From assembly GCF_026626635.1 (NCBI RefSeq), contig NZ_JAPNKA010000001.1, positions 6,324,001 to 6,388,000 on the forward strand: a stretch of 64,000 nt of DNA, written 5' to 3'. How positions within the stretch are numbered: the first letter of the stretch is position 1; every line of letters begins with the position of its first letter. The notes under the pieces were generated by a model. That model was not told where the DNA came from. It did no database searches and saw only the letters and a list, made by a program, of their open reading frames with translations. This stretch comes from Archangium lansingense (lineage in GTDB: Bacteria; Myxococcota; Myxococcia; Myxococcales; Myxococcaceae). The position numbers and the translations under genes were made by a program. Positions 55,268 through 64,000 of this stretch are shown here, in pieces.

Positions 55268-56642
55268 GGGGCTGTCGCAAAATAAGTGTAATTATTTCAC
55301 CAGCTGAGCGCTCGCTTGCCGTCTCGGAGAGAGCGAGTAGTTCCATTCCCCGTGAAACCGCTTCTTTCGGATGTTCAGTTGCCCAAAGTCCGCTGCGCTG
55401 ACGCGAACGCCAAGGGGGTACTCCCTCGTATCCAGGGCAGCCCGAACACACAGTCCCGTGCGTGTCGTGGTGCTGCCGATGAGATTGATGACAACTTGAT
55501 AGCTCGTTAGCGGTCGGCCTCGCCAGTTGAGCGTGATCTGGGCAAAGAGTCGATGCTCGATCTTGTTCCATTTGCTCGTGCCCGGAGGGTAATGGCTGAC
55601 GGAGACCTTCAACCCCGTGGCATCTGCAAATTCTTGCAGGCACTTCTTCCATACCCGCGACCGTGCCGAGTTCGAACCCCCAGCATCCGCTACCACCAGA
55701 AGCTCTCTTGCATGAGGATATGCATGCCTGCCCATCGTGAGCCACCAACGCCGAAGCGACTGGACTGCGAACTCAGGAGTGTCATGGTCCGTCCCAACGT
55801 TGACCCAGCCCTCGTCACGGGCCAAGTCATACACTCCATAGGGAATCGCTTTGCCCTCAGCCATATCCGGAAAATCGTAGGCGTTGACTCTGGGCGCTTG
55901 GCCTTGGAGCTGCCACTCCCGACCCGGGGTCTTGAAGTTTCCAATCAACTCCTTCTTCTTCGAGTCGACGGACACCACTGGTTGTCGGCGCCGCTGAAAG
56001 GCCTTCGCTTGTCGAGCGATGTAACGAAACTGTGCATTCCTATCTGGATGGCTGCCTCCCTCTTCCTCCTTACGCGGAGCCTGCAAGCTATACCCCGCTT
56101 CGTGCAGCATCCGCGCGACGGTGTCGCTACTCACCTCATGCCCTCGCTCTCTCAACTCCGACGCAAGGTGCCTCACGCTCTTCGTCGTCCATTGAAGCGG
56201 CGATTGCGGTTCGCCGCGCGTCACCGGCTCGAGCAGCGCCTGGAGGTCACCCAGCAACCTCGCGTCCTTTGCGCTCAGGCGCCTTCTTCCTCCTCCTGGC
56301 CGACGCACTCGCGACGTTGAAGCCCTTGAAGGCGGTTGCCGCCGAAGCTCCGCCAGCTCTTTCTTGCCCTTCCAGATGCGACGACCACTGATCCCCGTTG
56401 CCCGCTGGAGCGCTGCGGTTCCTCCGCGTCCAAGGCTTTCCACTTCAGCCGCAGCCCACAGGCGGCTGACCCTCTCGTCCATGATGGGGGCCAGGGCCTT
56501 GAACTTGGCGCGCAAGGCTTCGAGATCTACTTTCACGCATACAACATGCCCACGAAATGCCTCTTACGCAGCGACCAGCCCCATGGCTGCCTGCCTGGTG
56601 GGCTCATTATCACTTTCATTACACTTATTTTGCGACAGCCCC
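55268..56642 (-). mobile_element. ISAzo13-family-like insertion sequence, copy 2 (inverted)
   Basis: A second 1,375-bp copy in opposite orientation to copy 1, with the same terminal inverted repeats. It is flanked by the 3-bp repeat TTA (55265-55267 and 56643-56645). It lies in the OLD-family gene, between the ATPase and TOPRIM parts. Confidence 0.95.
55292..56536 (-). CDS. ISAzo13-like DDE transposase, copy 2
   Basis: A 414-residue transposase with the same amino acid sequence as the one in copy 1, encoded on the opposite strand. All DDE-core phrases (SVDSKKKELIGNF, VVADAGGSNSARS, WNKIEHRLFAQI) are intact, so it should be active. Identity of the two products implies recent transposition from one copy to the other or from a common source. 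Confidence 0.93.
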   Translation of the reverse strand: MKVDLEALRAKFKALAPIMDERVSRLWAAAEVESLGRGGTAALQRATGISGRRIWKGKKELAELRRQPPSRASTSRVRRPGGGRRRLSAKDARLLGDLQALLEPVTRGEPQSPLQWTTKSVRHLASELRERGHEVSSDTVARMLHEAGYSLQAPRKEEEGGSHPDRNAQFRYIARQAKAFQRRRQPVVSVDSKKKELIGNFKTPGREWQLQGQAPRVNAYDFPDMAEGKAIPYGVYDLARDEGWVNVGTDHDTPEFAVQSLRRWWLTMGRHAYPHARELLVVADAGGSNSARSRVWKKCLQEFADATGLKVSVSHYPPGTSKWNKIEHRLFAQITLNWRGRPLTSYQVVINLIGSTTTRTGLCVRAALDTREYPLGVRVSAADFGQLNIRKKRFHGEWNYSLSPRRQASAQLVK

Positions 56643-57512
56643 TTACTTCATCTCCGCTCGCGGATTTGAGGATGTTAGGGTGGTCCGGCGAGATCCCTCC
56701 GAACAAGAAGCACACATCACTTCAGCAACGCTCGAACAAGTTGCTTCAGTTTTGAGTACCAAGACTTCTCGCAATATCAAAACAAAGAACAATGCGCTCG
56801 TTAAACTGGAGCAGGCGCTTCAGCCCTCTTTGAATGAGATGTTCTTCTCTGAGGTTGTCGTGTTGGTGGAGGGTCCTGAAGATGTTGCATGTATCACTGC
56901 GTGCCTTGAGTTGCTGGGCATCTATGATGACTTCATTCGCCTAGGCGGTCACTTCGTGGCTGTTGGCGGGAAGAGTCGCATGGTCGAACCCTTGGCCGTG
57001 GCCAAGAGCCTTAAAATTCCTACTTTTGTAGTCTTCGATGCAGATGGTGATGAAACCAAGCAAGGACATAGAGAGAAGCATGAAAAGGATAATCGAGACA
57101 TATTGTGCCTGTGTAACTCGAGCGTAGAGCCGTTCCCGGCGGATACTCTCTGGGCACCGGATCACGTGATGTGGAGCACGAAGATTCAAGACGTCGTCGA
57201 GGCCGAAATTGGCCGGGAAGCTTGGATGAAGATCAAAGAGGAAGTTCGACAAGAGCACTCCCTCAATATCAAGGATGTTGATAAACATAGTCTATTTATT
57301 GCTTACTGCCTAACCCATGCTTGGGGCAAGGGTGCGCGGTTTTCTTCTCTTGAGCGGCTCTGTAATGCCATTTGCGCTTTTGCATCCGCAAAGACTGGAC
57401 GCCATGGCCCGCCCGCCCGCCCTGTCCATCATGCTTCATCCTCAGGTCTTGCAAGCGGCGCGGCTTGAAGCCGGGATGCGGGAGAATGCGCGCCGCCGGG
57501 CCAGGCGGTGAG

Positions 57513-58667
57513 TCAGCTGCCTGTCGAGGCTGTTGCCCCAGGGCGAGTGGACTCCGAAGCGAGAACCTCGCTCACGAGGAGGTCACGGATGGCGTTGCCG
57601 AGTCTGTCTCCTAGGCTGTAGTCCACCGTGTATACGGACCCGTTCCCGACGAGACGCAGCCTCGGCTGCCCGTAGCTCACCTGGTCATCGAAGCCGAGCT
57701 CCTCCCCGAAGACGATGGCTTGCAACTGGCTTCTCGGCACTGCGACGCGTGACCACGTTCGTCCCGCCCGCTTGTAGCAGTAGCCCACGGCCTCGCCATC
57801 GACGAAGAAGACATCGGCGCCTGGGGGACGGCCCCACGCATCGAACAGGAAGTTCAGCAGCAGGCGCCGGAAGCTCGCGAGCCACAAGAATGCGGGCGAG
57901 ACGAGCAGCATCCCCACGAGGAAGACCCAGGCCAGTCCCTTGGATGTCGGCGAGTGGGCGTGCCGCAGCTCCAGGCCCGCTGAGGTGGTGACGAGCTCGA
58001 AGCCCGCAGCGGCGACCTCGGACCTGGCCCACTTGAGGTCCAGCGATCGGGGGTCGAGCATGAGCGGGAGTCGCCCATGGCCGCGGTGCACCACCACGGG
58101 GGGCGGTCCCTGGTTCAGCTCCACGAGCTTCAGTCTGGCCACGGAAGCCACTGCGTACAACGCGGCCACGGCGGCGTGGCCCTGGCGCTCGCCGGAGACC
58201 GTGAAGCGAAAGGGAGGCGCCTCGGACGGTGAGGTCACCACCTCCACGGTATGGACCGGGACCGTGAAACGGAAACGCAGGAAGCCCGGTATCCAGCTTC
58301 GCGCCGGGCGTTCGACCCGGCTCACATAGACGGGCACGGAGCTGTCCTTGCTGCCCTCGTAGCGCGGCAGTGCCTCCGGCTTCGGGGAGGAGCGTTGCGG
58401 TGTGTCTCCATCTCCGGGGTCTCCCTCTCCCGACGTCAGGTTCTGCAAGAAGACCCAGAGGAGCACCAGCAGGACGAGGCTCCACAGCAGGACCTTGAAA
58501 GGAAAGGTGAAGAGCGACATCCAGCGGAAGCGCTCGTCACGGATGTGCATGACGACGAGCGCGTCGGCCCCCGCCAATCGTGCGCGCAACTCCTCTCGCA
58601 CGGAGGCCGGCAATGCGCCGAGTGCCTGCTCGATGACCTCGCTCGCGGTGGCACCAGCGGCTCCCAT
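57513..58667 (-). CDS. Membrane protein of unknown function
   Basis: A 384-residue protein with a short cytoplasmic N-terminus (SEVIEQALGALPASVREELRARLAGADALVVMHI), a membrane segment (FPFKVLLWSLVLLVLLWVFLQNL), a large soluble middle region with beta-rich sequence, a second membrane hairpin-like stretch (LAWVFLVGMLLVSPAFLWLASFRRLLLNFLF) and a C-terminal cytoplasmic part resembling a PH-like or regulatory domain (RVAVPRSQLQAIVFGEELG). I do not recognise the family. The ATG at 58667 lies eight bases after the DUF2254 stop, so the two genes are probably co-transcribed and may work together in the membrane. Downstream it faces the end of the AT-rich island. Confidence 0.65.
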   Translation of the reverse strand: MGAAGATASEVIEQALGALPASVREELRARLAGADALVVMHIRDERFRWMSLFTFPFKVLLWSLVLLVLLWVFLQNLTSGEGDPGDGDTPQRSSPKPEALPRYEGSKDSSVPVYVSRVERPARSWIPGFLRFRFTVPVHTVEVVTSPSEAPPFRFTVSGERQGHAAVAALYAVASVARLKLVELNQGPPPVVVHRGHGRLPLMLDPRSLDLKWARSEVAAAGFELVTTSAGLELRHAHSPTSKGLAWVFLVGMLLVSPAFLWLASFRRLLLNFLFDAWGRPPGADVFFVDGEAVGYCYKRAGRTWSRVAVPRSQLQAIVFGEELGFDDQVSYGQPRLRLVGNGSVYTVDYSLGDRLGNAIRDLLVSEVLASESTRPGATASTGS

Positions 58668-58675
58668 GGGAGAGC

Positions 58676-60085
58676 TCAGTAGCCGAGCGAAGGCAGGGGG
58701 GGCAAGGGCTCCTTGCGTTCCACAGCTCGCTCCACCTCCTCCGCGTAGTGTTGCTGCATCGGCAGGTATGAGGAGCCGGGCTGGGCCGTCTCCGCGTCCT
58801 CTCTCACCTGATGGAGCACCTCGCGGACGGCGCTCGAGTCCGGCTCCCGCCGGACGCGCAGCCCCACTTCCCCGGCCAGTCGGAGCAGCCTCAGCACCAC
58901 GGCTGGCTCCCCCGCGCCGTAGTGACTGATCTGCGCGGTGGCCAGCGCGAGGTAGTCCCGCAGCTCCAGCGCGCGCAGGAAGACGCGCGGGCGCCCCTCG
59001 GAATCGGCCAGGACGCGCGGGCCCAGCCGGAGCTGGCACAGCACACACAGCATGATGGCGAGCTGATCCACGGCCTCCACCGCGGTGGACGGATCATTGA
59101 TTCCCGGCGAGAGCGCCTTAATGGCCACGTCCACGAGCTGCCGCACGCCCAGCGCCACATCCCTGCCCGGCTCCCTCCAGCGGCCAACGAGGACGGCGCG
59201 TTCCACACACCGGGCGATTCGCGCCTCCTCCTGATGAGCGCCTTCCTGGACTACCCGGCCCAGTGAGGCCCCCTTCATCACCGGCTCGCCGATGTTGACC
59301 TCCACGTGGATGGAGAGTCTTCGTTCCTCGGCCAGAGAGAGCAGCGCCCTCGCGTCGATGTCCACCACGAAGCCGGAGGAGGGCGCGGCGACCCGCCACC
59401 ACGTGCCGGAGGGGACGGGCACCATGGAAGGAGCTTCCGGCTCCTCGCGGCGCAGCCGGTCCAGCTTGCGCGCGACCTTGAGGGAGGAGACCCGCACCCG
59501 GCGGACGATCTGCTCTGCGCGCACCATGTCGAGCGTGTACGTCATCTGGAAGACGAGGGCCGCGCCACAGCAGATGAGCATCAACATGGCCATGCTGAGC
59601 GCCGGCCTGGGCGCCACGTCTTGATTCTCCGTGAAGCCGAACGCATACACTCCCACGAGGCAGTAGACGCCAGTGGCCACGAACACGGGGATGAGGACGC
59701 GGGAGCCCGGTTTCCCGAGGAAGAGGCGCAGCAGGCGAGGGGAGTACTGGCTGGCTGCGTTCTGCAGCACCACCAGGGACAGCGACAAGGCGATGCTCAG
59801 GGTGGTGAGGACGATGCCAAATATCGAGGCGAGGACCTTGCGTGCATCGCTCACGGACGCACGCCAGGCCAGGCCTCGCAGCCATCCGTGAGCGAGGCCG
59901 AAGGGCTCGATCACGAAGAGCACGGCCAGTAAGGCCCCGAGCACGGCCCCCACCGCGGGGAGGATCCACGCGCTGTCGCGCACCCACAGCCTCACCCGGT
60001 GGAGTCCGCTCCCGGACGGGCCCGGCCGCGGCTTCACGTGCGGCGCTCGCAGCCCCCGGGGCGCGGGCTCTACTCCCACACTCAT
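58676..60085 (-). CDS. DUF2254-family membrane protein
   Basis: A 469-residue membrane protein. Four membrane segments (SAWILPAVGAVLGALLAVLFV, SIFGIVLTTLSIALSLSLVVLQN, VLIPVFVATGVYCLVGVYAFGF and MAMLMLICCGAALVFQMTYTL) precede a soluble region. LQNAASQYSPRLLRLFL and ALSPGINDPSTAVEAVDQLA are hallmark phrases of the DUF2254 family, whose function is unknown. The ATG at 60085 follows AGGAGGTTGGGAC, a strong site. An unknown membrane protein gene follows at once on the same strand. The ABC-F gene upstream is about 130 bases away, across a region with a weak GC-rich inverted repeat only. Confidence 0.85.
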   Translation of the reverse strand: MSVGVEPAPRGLRAPHVKPRPGPSGSGLHRVRLWVRDSAWILPAVGAVLGALLAVLFVIEPFGLAHGWLRGLAWRASVSDARKVLASIFGIVLTTLSIALSLSLVVLQNAASQYSPRLLRLFLGKPGSRVLIPVFVATGVYCLVGVYAFGFTENQDVAPRPALSMAMLMLICCGAALVFQMTYTLDMVRAEQIVRRVRVSSLKVARKLDRLRREEPEAPSMVPVPSGTWWRVAAPSSGFVVDIDARALLSLAEERRLSIHVEVNIGEPVMKGASLGRVVQEGAHQEEARIARCVERAVLVGRWREPGRDVALGVRQLVDVAIKALSPGINDPSTAVEAVDQLAIMLCVLCQLRLGPRVLADSEGRPRVFLRALELRDYLALATAQISHYGAGEPAVVLRLLRLAGEVGLRVRREPDSSAVREVLHQVREDAETAQPGSSYLPMQQHYAEEVERAVERKEPLPPLPSLGY

Positions 60086-60216
60086 GTCCCAACCTCCTGG
60101 CCAGAGGGACGCGGAAAAGTTGTGGCCTGGAGTGTTGGTTCTCAAGCACTCGAGAGGGAGGCACGGAGGAAGCCGGCCCCCGGATGCCCGTTCCTCCCTC
60201 CCTGGAGGGCGGGTCA

Positions 60217-61719
<1,503 letters not shown>

Positions 61720-61916
61720 GAGGAACTCCGGAATCGTTCCGGGCACGCACGAGGGGCCCGGGGGTTGGCTGAGAGACAGCGCCGACGATTCAGGAGTGGA
61801 TCTTCAATGGAGTACGAAGCCTCGTGTTCGAGGGGGCCCGGGCTGCCGGGCTCGGACTGCAACGCCCGGACGTTTTAACCAACGACGGGCCCCCGCGCAA
61901 TCCCTGACGAGTCGTC

Positions 61917-62297
61917 CTAGCGGACAGGCAGGGAGGCAGGCGCGGTGGCCTGGGCCTGCCGAGCGAGCCGCCACGCGCCGATGGACGCGGCGATCGCCGA
62001 CGTCGTGCTCAGCAGGAGCGCCAGGGCTACGTTGTGCAGCGCTTCCTGGAGCCCGAGGTAGAGGACGGACGGCCCCTGAGCGGCCAGCGGGCCGGCGTAG
62101 GCGCGCAGCAGGTTCATGACGCCCGTGATGAAGCCCAGGCCTCCCGCGAAGATCGTGAAGAGCCCCAGGGTGAGCATCAGCGGGACGTAGCGGGACTCCG
62201 GGCGGCTGGCATACCGCAGGCTGGTGAACAGCAACGCCAGACCCGCGATGAGCGTGGGGTACATCCCGAAACCACCCGCGATGAACGCTTCCTTCAT
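61917..62297 (-). CDS. Small MotA/TolQ/ExbB-like membrane protein
   Basis: A 126-residue membrane protein with three hydrophobic segments. The beginning (FIAGGFGMYPTLIAGLALLFTSLRYASR) resembles the first segment of ExbB/TolQ proteins (GG..M.PI......ER). The later part (TGVMNLLRAYAG, YLGLQEALHNVALALLLSTTSAIAASIGA) resembles their pore-lining helices, where LxxGIxEALxTTAxGL is usual. It is much shorter than ExbB (over 200 residues) and lacks the large cytoplasmic loop, so it may be a minimal homologue. The ATG follows AAAAGGGAGAGCCC. No ExbD/TolR or TonB gene is nearby. Confidence 0.6.
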   Translation of the reverse strand: MKEAFIAGGFGMYPTLIAGLALLFTSLRYASRPESRYVPLMLTLGLFTIFAGGLGFITGVMNLLRAYAGPLAAQGPSVLYLGLQEALHNVALALLLSTTSAIAASIGAWRLARQAQATAPASLPVR

Positions 62298-62369
62298 GGG
62301 CTCTCCCTTTTGGTGATGAGCATCCCCTCGGACAACGGGGGGCGCGGAAGGTTCCAGCGCGGGGACTCG

Positions 62370-62440
62370 ATACCCTCACCCCGGGGGGCTTGCCCCCCTT
62401 TGAACGACGGGGGGATCCTCTCCCGGAGGGCGAGGGGATG
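62370..62440 (-). repeat. Palindromic element, copy 7, interrupted by a second hairpin
   Basis: Read on the minus strand, the left part of the 35-bp element (CCCCTCGCCCTCCGGGAGAG) and its right part (GGGGTGAGGGTAT) are both present. They are separated by about 30 bases containing another palindrome (GGGGGGCAAGCCCCCC). Confidence 0.7.
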
Positions 62441-62477
62441 TTGACGTGGTGAGGGGATTGGGTGGTGCGTGTTGCGG

Positions 62478-63551
62478 CTACTCCTCGGAGGGGAGTGCCG
62501 GACGGTTGCGCACCGGTACGGCGGGCGGCTGGGTCTGGAGGGTGCGCGTGAGCGACTGGGCGCTCAGGGCCGCCGCGCTCGGCGCGGACTGAGTCTTGGT
62601 GGTGCCCTCCTTGGCGAACACCTCCTTGAGCGTCGCGATGCTGCCCAGCGCCGCCGTGGCCTCGTAGGGGACGAACATCTTGTTGTCGCCCTTGCCCAGC
62701 TCCTGCAGCGTCTCCATGTAGCGCAGCGCCAGCACTTCGGGCGTCGCGCCGCCGCCGGCGTTGATGGCATCGAAGACCATCCGCGTGGCATCGGCCTTCG
62801 CCTCGGCATCCAGCAGCGTGGCGCGCTTGCGGCCCTCGGCGCGAGCCACCTCGGCGTCACGCTCGGCCTCGGCGCGGAGGATCCGGGAGATCTTCTCGCC
62901 CTCGGCCTGGAGGATGGCGGCGGACTTGTCACCCTCGGCCTTGGTGACCTCGGCGCGACGCTCGCGCTCGGCCGTCATCTGCTTGGCCATGGCTTCCTTG
63001 ATGGCGGAGGGCGGCTCGATCTCGCGCAGCTCCACCCGCGTCACCTTCACGCCCCACTTCTCGGTGGCCTCATCCAGCACCATGCGCAGCTTGCTGTTCA
63101 CCGTCTCGCGGCTGGTGAGCGTCTGATCCAACGTCAGCCCGCCCATGATGTTGCGCAGGTTCGTCATCGTGAGCTGCTCGATGGCCAGCGCCAGGTTCTC
63201 CACCGCGTAGAGCGCCTTCGCGGGATCCACGATCTGGTAGTAGATGACCGAGCCCACCTCCATGGTGACGTTGTCATGGGTGATGACCTGCACGGTCTCG
63301 AAGCCCATGACCTGCTCGCGCAGGTCCACCAGGTGGCTGCGGTTGAAGCGGTTGCCTACGCGCATCTCCATCACGCGGGGCGAGTCGAAGAACGGGATGA
63401 GGATGTTTGGCCCGCTATTGGCCACGTGGTGGAACTTGCCCAGGCGCTCCACCACCATGACCTTGGCCTGGGGCACGATGCGCAGGCCCTTGACGATAGC
63501 GAACACCACGGCGACCGCGGTGATGACAAAGAGGACGGTACCCGTACCCAT
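62478..63551 (-). CDS. SPFH/band-7 membrane-microdomain protein (QmcA/paraslipin-like)
   Basis: A 357-residue protein with one N-terminal membrane anchor (TVLFVITAVAVVFAIVKGL), then the band-7 domain (IVPQAKVMVVERLGKFHHVANSGPNILIPFFDSPR). A long Ala/Glu/Lys-rich coiled coil follows (AERERRAEVTKAEGDKSAAILQAEG and repeats) with a Pro-rich tail. This layout is that of stomatin-2/paraslipin proteins such as QmcA, which organise membrane microdomains and assist membrane proteases. The ATG lies directly after the stop of the NfeD-like gene, which precedes it on the same strand. NfeD and SPFH genes are commonly paired and their products are thought to interact. Confidence 0.94.
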   Translation of the reverse strand: MGTGTVLFVITAVAVVFAIVKGLRIVPQAKVMVVERLGKFHHVANSGPNILIPFFDSPRVMEMRVGNRFNRSHLVDLREQVMGFETVQVITHDNVTMEVGSVIYYQIVDPAKALYAVENLALAIEQLTMTNLRNIMGGLTLDQTLTSRETVNSKLRMVLDEATEKWGVKVTRVELREIEPPSAIKEAMAKQMTAERERRAEVTKAEGDKSAAILQAEGEKISRILRAEAERDAEVARAEGRKRATLLDAEAKADATRMVFDAINAGGGATPEVLALRYMETLQELGKGDNKMFVPYEATAALGSIATLKEVFAKEGTTKTQSAPSAAALSAQSLTRTLQTQPPAVPVRNRPALPSEE

Positions 63552-64000
63552 CTAACGACCTTCCTTCTTCTGCTTGGGGAGAACTTCCAGGGATGCGGCG
63601 GGGCGCCGCACCCAGAGCTTCAAACCTTCCACCTGCTCGACGATGACGAGCTCACCCGGGGCCACTCCGCCGCCCAGGGAGCGTGCGGACCACAGCTCGC
63701 CGTTGATGCGCACCGTGCCGCCGTGCCCGTCGACGAGCGCCTCGGTCACCAATGCCTCCTGGCCCACCATCGCCTCCACGCCTGTCTTCATGTTGGACGC
63801 GTTGCGCATGAAGGCTTTCTTGAAGATGGTGCGAGAGCCCGCGAAGAGCGCCACCGAGACGAGCATGAAGATCGTGAGCTGGACGTTGATGCCCAGCCCG
63901 ATTGCCGCGGCGAGGGCCGCGACCAGCGCCCCCACGGCAAACCAGAGCACCACGAAGCCGGGGAGGGCCATCTCCAGCGCGCCCCCGATGATCGCGGCGA
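63552..64000 (-). CDS. NfeD-like membrane protein (5' end outside window)
   Basis: The visible part is a short NfeD-type protein. Two membrane segments (ALPGFVVLWFAVGALVAALAAAIG and VQLTIFMLVSVALFAG) are followed by the C-terminal OB-fold domain (GVEAMVGQEALVTEALVDGHGGTVRINGELWSARSLGGGVAPGELVIVEQVEGLKLWVR). An ATG at 63971 would begin a protein missing the usual first membrane segment. The frame stays open to the window edge (AAIIGGALE before that Met), as in full-length NfeD proteins, so the true start is probably outside. It is the upstream partner of the SPFH gene, with no bases between stop and start. Confidence 0.85.
   Translation of the reverse strand, partial: AAIIGGALEMALPGFVVLWFAVGALVAALAAAIGLGINVQLTIFMLVSVALFAGSRTIFKKAFMRNASNMKTGVEAMVGQEALVTEALVDGHGGTVRINGELWSARSLGGGVAPGELVIVEQVEGLKLWVRRPAASLEVLPKQKKEGR

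Larger units (their letters stand above)
54093..57468 (+). pseudogene. OLD-family ATPase/TOPRIM nuclease gene, interrupted by an IS
   Basis: The N-terminal half (54093-55267) is an ABC/SMC-like ATPase with IRIENFRAYRDETI, Walker A LVGTNGVGKSTIL, the signature region GHGLQRAFLIALLHEL, Walker B TTLILGCEEPELYQHP and the switch His in QVLVCTHSP. The second half (56646-57468) is a TOPRIM nuclease domain with VVLVEGPEDVACI (Glu) and FVVFDADGDE (DxD). The IS at 55268-56642 separates them. Removing it and one TTA gives 665 residues in one frame, reading THSPYFISARGF across the join, the typical OLD sequence. OLD proteins such as P2 Old and GajA are phage-defence nucleases. No UvrD-like partner gene is present, so this would be the stand-alone class, perhaps aided by the KTSC protein. 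The last 25 or so residues are high-GC and probably not native. Confidence 0.92.

Noticed and set aside
51264..56642. Composite transposon made of two IS copies carrying the LysR end, the KTSC gene and part of the OLD gene
   Set aside because: Each IS has its own different 3-bp duplication (CTA, TTA), and both host genes reassemble exactly across each single IS. They are therefore independent insertions, not the ends of one moving unit.
57317..57511. Possible small gene overlapping the end of the OLD gene
   Set aside because: Its first half overlaps the TOPRIM-domain frame. Only the last 35 codons are free, and they match nothing I know.

Overview
The window is high-GC DNA whose gene style points to a myxobacterium of the Cystobacterineae type (Archangium/Cystobacter/Melittangium-like). 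The signs are giant NRPS genes, a Lon protease close to the myxobacterial paralogues, a LexA-box-like site of Myxococcus type, many lipoproteins and outer-membrane barrels, and a dispersed GC-rich palindromic element. This is inference from content; no 16S or other marker is present.

Layout. Positions 1-26971 hold two translationally coupled NRPS genes (+). The first is cut by the window edge. It carries a degenerate adenylation domain hosting a luciferase-like monooxygenase, then C-A-PCP-E. The second, 6,662 aa, reads C-A-PCP-E / C-A-PCP / C-A-PCP / C-PCP / C-A-PCP / C-A-PCP-TE and ends the line. Three A domains carry an in-frame copy of a palindromic repeat that is otherwise intergenic. Positions 26942-36407 hold housekeeping and stress genes: an amidase lipoprotein, Lon, a VWA lipoprotein, imuA-imuB behind a LexA-like box, a DUF4239 membrane protein and an ApbE flavin transferase. 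Positions 36544-43966 are a tight eight-gene operon: GT-C-like membrane protein, cupredoxin-like Cys-rich lipoprotein, outer-membrane barrel, lipoprotein, FMN-binding protein, 4-TM His-containing membrane protein, GT2, FAD oxidoreductase. An NAD-dependent sugar epimerase follows. The adjacent ApbE could flavinylate the FMN-binding protein, so the cluster may be an undescribed cell-envelope redox system combined with glycan or lipid-sugar chemistry.

Positions 45035-53533 hold a DUF481 barrel protein, an alpha/beta-hydrolase with a Cys nucleophile, and an acyl-CoA dehydrogenase/SDR/phosphotransferase operon facing a LysR regulator. That regulator is broken by an ISAzo13-like IS. Positions 53534-57470 are an AT-richer island with a KTSC-domain gene and an OLD-family ATPase/TOPRIM nuclease gene (a presumptive phage-defence gene), broken by a second, inverted copy of the same IS. 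In both cases removing the IS and one 3-bp target duplication restores the frame exactly.

Positions 57513-64000 (all -) hold two membrane proteins (unknown and DUF2254), an ABC-F ATPase, a small ExbB/TolQ-like membrane protein, and an SPFH/band-7 protein paired with an NfeD-like protein that runs off the window. I saw no tRNA, rRNA or CRISPR array.
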